From: Dehalococcoidia bacterium
GTDB lineage: Bacteria > Chloroflexota > Dehalococcoidia > SM23-28-2 > RBG-16-64-32
Reading direction: 5' to 3'
DNA: 12,240 nt
Assembly (NCBI GenBank): GCA_030690405.1
Contig: JAUYGU010000142.1
Coordinates: 1 to 12,240 of the forward strand
A program made the position numbers and the translations under genes. Under the pieces are notes generated by a model. It ran no database searches, was not told the DNA's origin, and was given only the letters and a program-made list of their open reading frames with translations. Positions 1-5,267 of this stretch are shown piece after piece (position 1 is the stretch's first letter; each line of letters starts with the position of its first letter).

Positions 1-60
1 CCCCGGCCCCTCTCCCGCACGCGGGAGAGGGGTGACCGGTAGGTCGGGGTGAGGGTGCGA
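1..60. repeat. Palindromic intergenic repeat
   Basis: A perfect 12-bp inverted repeat lies at 7-18 and 21-32 (CCCCTCTCCCGC, 2-nt centre AC, then the reverse complement). It is followed by a G-rich GGTCGGGGTGAGGGT tail at 42-57. C- and G-rich palindromes of this sort occur as dispersed intergenic repeats in many high-GC environmental genomes. It lies just downstream of the decayed hydrolase tail. A minus-strand frame opens with ATG at 88-86 behind an AAGGAG site and reads through the repeat off the window, giving only a repeat-derived Pro/Arg/Gly-rich peptide, so I do not call it a gene. Confidence 0.75.
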
Positions 61-91
61 CCGCCCAGCCAGATGCTTTGGTGCTCATTGC

Positions 92-238
92 TTACTCCTT
101 GGCGTCGGTACGCAGCAGGAATTCGCGCACTTCCGCGTTGAACCGCTCTGGCTGCTCCATGTTGCTCACGTGCCCGGCGCCTGGAATCACGACCAGCCGG
201 GCGCCTGGAATCCTGTCGCGCATCAGCTCACCGCTGCT
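92..238 (-). pseudogene. C-terminal fragment of an alpha/beta hydrolase
   Basis: About 48 codons match the end of alpha/beta-hydrolase-fold enzymes of the enol-lactonase/esterase type. The fragment reads IPGARLVVIPGAGHVSNMEQ and then a short final helix, ending at TAA 94-92. The GAGH motif carries the His that normally completes the Ser-Asp-His triad. The nucleophile elbow (GxSxG) and the rest of the fold, about 200 residues, are missing. The homology stops near 238, where an unrelated reading frame (228-392) takes over. A deletion or recombination therefore removed the front of the gene. It cannot encode a working hydrolase. Confidence 0.75.
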
Positions 239-392
239 CAGAGGCGACCGCTTGTTTCTTTGTCCAGCTCTTGAGCTCCGCATAGTTCTTGGCCAGCATG
301 CGGAATGTTAGGTCCAGCTCCTCGAGGCGGTTGCGGATCCACCAAGCACGTGACGATCGAAGTTCGTCAGATGCCTTCACGTACTCTTGCAT
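228..392 (-). CDS. Hypothetical 54-residue protein, possibly a truncated gene start
   Basis: An ATG at 392-390 opens a 54-codon frame that starts MQEYVKASDELRS, continues with a charged, Trp/Tyr-containing helical stretch (RAWWIRNRLEELDLTFRML) and ends in a Lys-rich tail at TGA 230-228. It begins 10 nt after the TAG (405-403) of a second copy of a CoA-transferase tail, the spacing of consecutive operon genes. I see no clear Shine-Dalgarno site. I do not recognise the family. Its end coincides with the break into the alpha/beta-hydrolase fragment, so this may be the N-terminal stub of a longer lost protein rather than a complete small one. Confidence 0.35.
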   Translation of the reverse strand: MQEYVKASDELRSSRAWWIRNRLEELDLTFRMLAKNYAELKSWTKKQAVASEQR

Positions 393-402
393 GACAGCCC
401 GC

Positions 403-441
403 CTAGGCGTTGTAGCCCTCCTTGATCGTGGCCCGGCCTGC
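403..441 (-). pseudogene. Duplicate 3' end of a CoA-transferase subunit A gene
   Basis: On the minus strand this stretch encodes GRATIKEGYNA followed by TAG. It repeats the last codons of the intact CoA-transferase gene ending at 536 (GRATIKEGYSA, also TAG). The two copies agree over most of about 38 nt but differ at scattered bases, so they look like tails of two related genes rather than a fresh duplication. The palindrome at 443-504 separates them. This is a remnant of a tandem paralog, or of a gene whose end was displaced by recombination. Confidence 0.6.
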
Positions 442-442
442 C

Positions 443-504
443 CCGCTCGCCCTGAGCCTGTCGAAGGGCGAGGCCTCATGCTTCGACAGGCTCAGCATGA
501 GCGG
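443..504. repeat. REP-like inverted repeat
   Basis: Two 24-nt arms at 443-466 and 481-504 are reverse complements except for three positions. They share the core CTGAGCCTGTCGAAG and leave a 14-nt loop. The core is a dispersed palindrome seen in many GC-rich bacterial genomes. It sits exactly between two copies of a CoA-transferase gene tail. The adjoining 511-535 contains short tandem-like GCTGTCC units. Confidence 0.8.
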
Positions 505-535
505 ACTGGGTGTGCTGTCCGCTGTCCACTATCCA

Positions 536-1516
536 CTACGCCGAATACCCCTCCTTGATCGTGGCGCGGCCCACGATCTCCTTGAGCTTGTGGGCCCCCA
601 CCAGCTTGTCCAGCATCTCCTGGTGCGAGGAGACGCCGTACACCCACTTCTCCAGGTACGCTGGGATCAGGCCGCGCAGCGTGGAGGCGACCACCTCGAT
701 GACGTGGGGGACGTCCGAGGCGTAGCGGCCCTGCATCTCGCCCGGGTAGGCGCCGAACGGCGTGTGCACGACGGCGTCCACCACGTAATAGGGGATCGTC
801 GTGCGGGCCGGATCGCGGCGGATCTCGTCGGTCTCGATGAGCTCCTCGGTGGAGATGATCACCTTCTTCGAGGCCATCGCCGCCTCGGCGTGGGAGATGC
901 CGGTGCCGAAGATGCGGGCGTTGCCGAAGACGTCCGCCTGGTGGACGTGGATGAGGGCGACGTCCGGGTTGAGGGCGGGGACGATGGTGATCGGCCCGCC
1001 GGTGTAGGGGTCGCTAATGAGCTTGGCGCCGGAGTGGGCGAAGCCGTCGGTGCCGCCGAAGGAGCGGACGGGGAGGAAGGGGAGGCCCATCGCCCCGGCC
1101 ATCAGGCGGTTGGTCATCACCACGTTGGAGTACTCGTACGCTTTGACGCGGCCCTCGCGGATCGCCTGCTCCACGGTGGGGCCGAAGAGGAAGAAGCCGA
1201 CGTCCAGCTTCGAGGCGCAGCCGGCGCCGACGAGGAGGGCGGCGGCGACCCAGGTGAACTTGGCGCCCAGCCAGAGGTCCGTCTTCTTCTGACGGATCAC
1301 CTCCCGGATCAGCGAGGCCGGGCCCCGCTGCAGGTAATTGCACTCGTACACCAGGTAGTCGCCGTCGGCGACGAGCTTCTCGACGGCCTCCTTCTCGGAC
1401 ATGAGCTTGGGGACCATAGCCCGGTCCTTGTGGTCGCGGACCCATTCACGGAAGCCGTCCGGGTCTACCTTGAGGTATTCGCCTTTCCCTTCGGCGAGGA
1501 TATCGAGGCTGGTCAT
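536..1516 (-). CDS. CoA transferase subunit A (family I, GctA/IpdA-like)
   Basis: A 326-residue protein of the family I CoA-transferase alpha-subunit type. The conserved core runs from about residue 36 to 290 and includes the LVYECNYLQRGPASLIREVI stretch (55-74), a Gly-rich RSFGGTDGFAHSGAKL segment (151-166) and the family block ALNPDVALIHVHQADVFGNA (181-200). In this family the acyl-accepting catalytic Glu is on subunit B, so subunit A alone should not transfer CoA. No subunit B gene is visible next to it; downstream there is only repeat and debris. The ATG at 1516-1514 has an AGGAG site 7 nt upstream. Substrate unknown; a dicarboxylate, or a ring-cleavage intermediate as for IpdAB, is possible. 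The partner may have been lost or be encoded elsewhere. Confidence 0.9.
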   Translation of the reverse strand: MTSLDILAEGKGEYLKVDPDGFREWVRDHKDRAMVPKLMSEKEAVEKLVADGDYLVYECNYLQRGPASLIREVIRQKKTDLWLGAKFTWVAAALLVGAGCASKLDVGFFLFGPTVEQAIREGRVKAYEYSNVVMTNRLMAGAMGLPFLPVRSFGGTDGFAHSGAKLISDPYTGGPITIVPALNPDVALIHVHQADVFGNARIFGTGISHAEAAMASKKVIISTEELIETDEIRRDPARTTIPYYVVDAVVHTPFGAYPGEMQGRYASDVPHVIEVVASTLRGLIPAYLEKWVYGVSSHQEMLDKLVGAHKLKEIVGRATIKEGYSA

Positions 1517-1951
1517 GGGCTACTCCTTCATGCCTGGCGCGCCGACCGGCGGTTCGGCATCTGAGGGCGGACACGCGGGTATCATTGCGTCTCCTGGAAG
1601 GGGTGTTGAGCCTTACGATGTGTCCGGACCCTGCAACATCCAGATCGCATCCTTCACCGTTCGGCCAAACCAGGAGTCCAGACGCATTACCTCTCCAATC
1701 GTTCTTTGAACTTGCGCTTGTGAGGGCTAGAACCCGTCCTTATGCGCCACCTCCCGGCTCCACTCGCCAGCACCCAACCGGAGGTCCGGCGACCTCCAGG
1801 TCAGGTGGGCGGTGGCATTATCGGCGATGTCGGAAGAATAGTCTGTCGGGTAAAGTCCGCAAGGGTGGCAGACGATCGGGGGGTTGCATCGGCAGCGCCC
1901 GTGTACATATGTGGCTATGATGCCTCAGTGAAGGCGACGGGGAACGGACTG
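1517..1951. other. Gene-poor spacer with two tiny minus-strand frames
   Basis: No gene of normal size is convincing here. On the minus strand two very short frames each have a good ribosome site. One is 24 codons at 1687-1613 (MRLDSWFGRTVKDAIWMLQG and four more residues) behind GGAGAGG. The other is 21 codons at 1585-1520 (MIPACPPSDAEPPVGAPGMK and one more) behind AGGAG, and its stop lies 3 nt before the CoA-transferase ATG. They could be leader peptides or remnants of a lost upstream gene; I recognise neither. From about 1740 to 1950 I see nothing. Confidence 0.35.
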
Positions 1952-2032
1952 ATGTACTTCCAGTTGACCGACGAGCAGAAGATGCTGAAGTCGAGCGCGA
2001 GTGCGTTCATCCAGCGTGAGGTCGCCCCGGCC
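1952..2032 (+). pseudogene. N-terminal fragment of an acyl-CoA dehydrogenase
   Basis: From ATG 1952 the frame reads MYFQLTDEQKMLKSSASAFI and then QREVAPAA. This closely parallels the first 28 residues (MDFQLTEEQKLLRANARAFI, then EKEIAPAA) of the intact acyl-CoA dehydrogenase on the other strand at 3484-2321. Only this first helix remains. After about 2032 the sequence switches to the tail of an acetyl-CoA hydrolase family gene in another frame. Left in frame, translation would run through unrelated codons to a stop at about 2155. The fragment is a paralog, not a copy, of the intact gene. Confidence 0.8.
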
Positions 2033-2283
2033 GCTCGATCATCGTTCTCCCGTCGTCCTCCCTGGTCAAGGGCGAACGCAAGTCCCGGATCGTGCCCCTG
2101 CTTCCGGAGGGCAGCCAGATCACGAGCCAGAGGGCCTTCGTGGACTACGTCGTGACGGAGCATGGGATCGCCACCCTACGGGGGAAGACGCTCAAGGAGC
2201 GCGCGGGCGAGTTGATCGCCGTGGCCCATCCTGATTTCCGCCCGGAACTGCAGGAAGCGGCGAAGCGGCTGAACCTCGGCTAG
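2033..2283 (+). pseudogene. C-terminal fragment of acetyl-CoA hydrolase / 4-hydroxybutyrate CoA-transferase
   Basis: In the frame of 2041 the sequence reads SIIVLPSSSLVKGERKSRIV, then PLLPEGSQ, VDYVVTEHGIATLRGKTLKE and HPDFRPEL, ending at TAG 2281-2283. This is the conserved C-terminal end of the acetyl-CoA hydrolase / 4-hydroxybutyrate CoA-transferase family. About 80 residues remain of a protein that is usually 430 or more. No start signal precedes it, an in-frame TGA lies at 2017-2019, and the preceding sequence is an acyl-CoA dehydrogenase N-terminus in another frame. It is a deletion product. It shows that the locus once carried another CoA-transferring enzyme. Confidence 0.85.
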
Positions 2284-2320
2284 AAAGCGGACGCGAATCG
2301 TTTTCGTCTGGGGGCGTCGC

Positions 2321-3484
2321 CTACCGGAAGGCGGACACGCCGATCCTCGCCCGGCCGATAACCAGCTTCTGCATCTCCGTGGTCCCGTCTGGGATCGTCA
2401 TCGCCCGGGCATCCCGGAAGTACCGTTCCAGCGGGAGGTCCTCGCTCAGGCCGATGGCGCCGTGCACCTCGATGGCCTTTGACGTCACGCGGATCGCCAT
2501 CTCTGTGGCGTAGGCCTTGGCGGCGGCGGCCTGCCAGGTGCAGTCCTCGTCCCGATCCAGCAGGTCCATCGCCTGATAGGCAAGGAGGCGCGCCGCCTCC
2601 GTCTCCAGGATCATGTCCACGATCATCTCTTGCACTAGCTGGAACGATGCTATCGGCCGGCCGAACTGCTGCCTCTCGCGAGCGTACCTGATCGAGGCAT
2701 CGATGGCGGCCTGGGCGATGCCGACGGAGGTGATGGCAAGGACTGTGCGGGGAACCTCGAACGTCCAGACCTTCTGCCCACCGGCCGCTGACACTCCGGC
2801 ACTCTCTCTCGCGGACTGCCTCGGCACGCGGCAGTCCTGGAACGTCAGTTGGCCGTTGGGCCAGGCGCGCAGCCCGAAGAGCCGGCTCTCGCCGGTGACT
2901 TCGAACGGTGAGACATCTTTCTCGACGAGCACCCAGCGGATGCCGGCCCGTCCCGCGGAGCGGTCCGTCTGAACGGCCACGAAGACGTGATCGCAGATCG
3001 GGCCGTTGGAGATCCACTGCTTGGTCCCGTTGATCATCCACTCGTCCCCGTCCAGCACGGCGGTTGTCTGTATGCTGGAGGCGTCCGATCCCACGTTGGG
3101 CTCGCTGATGGCGCCGGCGCCGATGGCCTCGCCGGCGCGCACCTTCTCCATCATCTCGGCCCGCCGGGATTCAGCGGCGCCCAGGATGCCGCCGCTTCCG
3201 CCGGCCACCCAGACGGTGCCCGCCAGGCCCGCCCAACCGCGGGCCAGCTCCTCGCCCAGGACCCCCATGCTCTTGTAGTCGAGGCCCGCGCCGCCGTACT
3301 CGGGCGGAAGCCAGCCGTTGTAGTAGCCGAAAGGCATCAGCGCCTTGATGTACCCGATGGTCTCCTCTCGGCTCAGCGGGCCCCGATGGTCGCGCTCCTG
3401 GGCAGCAGGGGCGATCTCCTTTTCGATGAAAGCACGGGCGTTGGCCCGCAGCAGCTTCTGCTCTTCCGTTAACTGGAAGTCCAC
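2321..3484 (-). CDS. Acyl-CoA dehydrogenase (FAD-dependent)
   Basis: A 387-residue, full-length acyl-CoA dehydrogenase that would introduce the alpha-beta double bond of an acyl-CoA, passing electrons from FAD to electron-transfer flavoprotein. The N-terminal helical domain (about 1-118), the beta domain with the SEPNVGSD signature (127-134) and the C-terminal helical domain with RYARERQQFGRPI (267-279) are all present. At the place of the usual catalytic Glu (YEGT motif) it has Asp366 in IPDGTTEMQ; some relatives share this. Which residue acts as base is therefore uncertain. The start is GTG 3484-3482 with GGGAG 7 nt upstream, inside the last codons of the enoyl-CoA hydratase gene (16-nt overlap), so the two are probably translationally coupled. 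Substrate not predictable. Confidence 0.95.
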   Translation of the reverse strand: MDFQLTEEQKLLRANARAFIEKEIAPAAQERDHRGPLSREETIGYIKALMPFGYYNGWLPPEYGGAGLDYKSMGVLGEELARGWAGLAGTVWVAGGSGGILGAAESRRAEMMEKVRAGEAIGAGAISEPNVGSDASSIQTTAVLDGDEWMINGTKQWISNGPICDHVFVAVQTDRSAGRAGIRWVLVEKDVSPFEVTGESRLFGLRAWPNGQLTFQDCRVPRQSARESAGVSAAGGQKVWTFEVPRTVLAITSVGIAQAAIDASIRYARERQQFGRPIASFQLVQEMIVDMILETEAARLLAYQAMDLLDRDEDCTWQAAAAKAYATEMAIRVTSKAIEVHGAIGLSEDLPLERYFRDARAMTIPDGTTEMQKLVIGRARIGVSAFR

Positions 3485-4236
3485 GGCTCATCTCCCTTCC
3501 CTTGGCTCCGTTCGGCCCCGAACTGACGCTCGGTGATCGCCTGCTCCTCCATTCTCAGGCCTGTGGTCAGCTCCGTCCGCATACCCTGGTTGATCAGGTA
3601 CTTCGCAGTGCGAAGCACCCAGGGGTCCTTGGCCGCCAGAGACTCCGCCAGCTCCAGCACGTCTTGGTCCAGCTTCCCCGTCTGCGCCACGCGGTCTACA
3701 AGGCCGATCGCTTCCGCCTCTCGGGCGGTCAAACGTCTGCCCGTGAAGATGAGGTCTTTTGCCCGGGAAACGCCGATGCGACGGGGAAGCCTCTGAGTGC
3801 TGCCGCCGCCCGGGATGGTCCCGATGTTGGCGTGATGATCGCCCAGCTCGGCGTCTTCCGCCGCGACGATCAGGTCGCAAGCCAGAGCCAGCTCCAGTCC
3901 TCCCGCTATCGCCACGCCGTTGACGGCGGCGACGACAGGCTTGGTCAGTCGTTCGAGGCGGTCGCAGGCTGCGTGGAAAAGGCGGATCACAGTGGCGAAG
4001 CCGTGGGCGTTCTGTGAGCGAAGGTACTTCAGATCGGCACCGGAGCAAAAGGCGCCACCGGCACCGGTGAGCACGACCACGCGCACTGAAGGGTCGGCTT
4101 CGCAGGTGTCGAGGGCCGACATCAGCTCTTCGAGCGCCTGCCGGTCCAGGCAGTTGCGCACCTCAGGCCGGTTTAGGGTGATAACGGCCGTGTGGCCGTC
4201 GCGCTTCAGGGTTAACCGTTCGAACTTCGCGTTCAT
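3469..4236 (-). CDS. Enoyl-CoA hydratase/isomerase family protein
   Basis: A 255-residue crotonase-fold protein. The oxyanion-hole segments are intact: AFCSGADLK (62-70) and GVAIAGGLELALACDL (107-122). Against rat crotonase, the first catalytic Glu (Glu144) is conserved as Glu115. The second (Glu164 in the QPEINLG motif) is replaced by His135 in DHHANIG. Loss of one Glu is common in crotonase-family isomerases, hydrolases and lyases, so plain hydratase activity is not assured. The ATG at 4236-4234 has an AAGGA site about 8 nt upstream. It overlaps the downstream acyl-CoA dehydrogenase by 16 nt, which suggests both act on the same acyl-CoA. The next gene upstream ends 85 nt away, so it could belong to the TetR transcript or have its own promoter. 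Confidence 0.93.
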   Translation of the reverse strand: MNAKFERLTLKRDGHTAVITLNRPEVRNCLDRQALEELMSALDTCEADPSVRVVVLTGAGGAFCSGADLKYLRSQNAHGFATVIRLFHAACDRLERLTKPVVAAVNGVAIAGGLELALACDLIVAAEDAELGDHHANIGTIPGGGSTQRLPRRIGVSRAKDLIFTGRRLTAREAEAIGLVDRVAQTGKLDQDVLELAESLAAKDPWVLRTAKYLINQGMRTELTTGLRMEEQAITERQFGAERSQGKGDEPWTSS

Positions 4237-4321
4237 GCCAACGTCCTTGCCCGGGAAGAGCTGCGCGATTGACGGTGACAGCCCAAGACCATTTTACCTG
4301 CGAACGCAGGACCGGCGGGCC

Positions 4322-4582
4322 CTACAGCTTAAGCGACCGGGGCTGGGCCTGCCCTACCATGCCTCGCGCCACTTCGCCGGCCGGCCGGTCAGCACGGCCG
4401 GCTCCCGAGAAACGCCACGGCTTGTCCGGGAAAATGCGCGCGTATTGCTCCTCGCTTGGGAAGACCCACAGGGAAGCCAGCCACATGAGCCGGTACACGG
4501 TCTCCCGCTGCGCGTCGTCGCTTTCCCGCCGATCACTCCCTGCATCGGGCGAGGGCGACGCCGTCTGGGCGTGGCCCATCAT
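4322..4582 (-). CDS. Hypothetical small protein coupled to TetR
   Basis: An 86-codon frame whose ATG overlaps the TetR stop codon in an ATGA arrangement (4582-4579), with a GAGGAG site 9 nt upstream inside the TetR tail. The coupling is the main reason to believe it. The N-terminal 25 residues are polar and low in complexity. The middle carries a Trp-rich amphipathic segment (VYRLMWLASLWVFPSEEQ, residues 29-46) followed by YARIFPDKPWRF. The tail is Arg/Gly-rich. I do not recognise the family and see no cysteine pairs or clear membrane span. It could be a small lipid- or membrane-associated partner of the locus, or a decayed gene end. Confidence 0.5.
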   Translation of the reverse strand: MMGHAQTASPSPDAGSDRRESDDAQRETVYRLMWLASLWVFPSEEQYARIFPDKPWRFSGAGRADRPAGEVARGMVGQAQPRSLKL

Positions 4583-5184
4583 GTTGCGGGCTCCTCAGCT
4601 CCGGCCCTTCGGCAGGCGCGCAGGAACAGTTCGGTGATGGAGTCCGCCGCCCGCTGAAAGGAGCGCTCACGGGCAAGCCGGAGAAACGCTCCGGACATGA
4701 AAGTTCCCTCCAGCATGGAAACGGCCGCAGGGACGTCAATGTCCGCGCGGAAGACCCCTTCATCTATGCCGCGCTTCAGGATCGTCGCGAGAATCTCGGT
4801 GAATTCAGCATGGCCGCCGTGCAGATGCTCGAGGCGGCCGGCAAACAGCGCCTCGGTCAGCGAGCCGAACCTCTCGCACACCTGGGCGAAGCTTCGCATG
4901 CCGGCGCGCAGCGCCGTCTCGGGCTGCTCATTCCGGGCTGCGCCGACAAGACGGTCAAGTAGATCCCTCTTCGTTTCCAGGAGGAGGGCCGCCAGGAGGG
5001 CCTCCCGGTTTTCGAAGTGACGATATATTGTGCCGACCGCCACACCGGCCCGTTCTGCGACTTCCCGAATCTCTCCGTCGAGGCCCTCCTCGGCGAACAC
5101 TTCGCAGGCGGCGGCCAGGATCCGCTCTCGGTTCAGTCGCGCGTCAGAGCGTTCCGCTTTGGCTTGACCGCTGCTAATAATCAT
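4579..5184 (-). CDS. TetR/AcrR family transcriptional regulator
   Basis: A 201-residue regulator with the typical N-terminal DNA-binding domain. A helix-turn-helix spans about residues 38-57 (IREVAERAGVAVGTIYRHF) and is followed by the ENREALLAALL helix. The C-terminal 130 residues form the variable ligand-binding, dimerising half. It is divergent from the MMPL exporter gene, and the spacer carries an operator-like palindrome. The simplest model is ligand-relieved repression of the exporter and of itself. Downstream on the same strand lie acyl-CoA genes, so an acyl-CoA or fatty-acid ligand is a reasonable guess but is not shown. The ATG at 5184-5182 has only a weak AAGAG upstream. Confidence 0.94.
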   Translation of the reverse strand: MIISSGQAKAERSDARLNRERILAAACEVFAEEGLDGEIREVAERAGVAVGTIYRHFENREALLAALLLETKRDLLDRLVGAARNEQPETALRAGMRSFAQVCERFGSLTEALFAGRLEHLHGGHAEFTEILATILKRGIDEGVFRADIDVPAAVSMLEGTFMSGAFLRLARERSFQRAADSITELFLRACRRAGAEEPAT

Positions 5185-5189
5185 GTCTC

Positions 5190-5219
5190 TTGACCGATCG
5201 ATAAACTCGCCAGTAATAT
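5190..5219 (+). promoter_or_regulatory. Predicted sigma-70 type promoter for the MMPL gene
   Basis: TTGACC at 5190-5195 and TAATAT at 5214-5219 are separated by 18 nt, a good match to housekeeping -35 and -10 boxes. Transcription would start near 5226, about 42 nt before the MMPL start codon. The -10 box lies within the left arm of the palindrome, so a bound TetR dimer would block polymerase. Confidence 0.6.
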
Positions 5220-5246
5220 GAACCTGAACTCAAGTTCATATTACTG
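5211..5246. promoter_or_regulatory. TetR operator-like palindrome
   Basis: A 36-bp site with perfect 13-bp arms, CAGTAATATGAAC at 5211-5223 and its reverse complement at 5234-5246, around a 10-nt spacer. A second, overlapping palindrome TGAACT-CA-AGTTCA sits at 5225-5238, and TGAAC occurs twice in tandem. The site lies between the divergent TetR and MMPL genes and covers the predicted -10 box. Overlapping palindromes could host two TetR dimers. Confidence 0.8.
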
Positions 5247-5267
5247 CATAGCGCCAAGAAAGGCAAA

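Noticed and set aside
1..60. Insertion sequence end
   Set aside because: Palindrome only; no transposase, target duplication or matching second end in the window.
422..1564. Long plus-strand open frame (about 380 codons) opposite the CoA-transferase gene
   Set aside because: Composition is an antisense shadow (Asp/Gly/Val/Leu/His-rich), it reads through the REP-like repeat, and the minus-strand frame matches a known family.
4269..4657. Plus-strand frames opposite the small TetR-coupled gene
   Set aside because: No ribosome site or family match; the minus-strand frame has an ATGA overlap with TetR.
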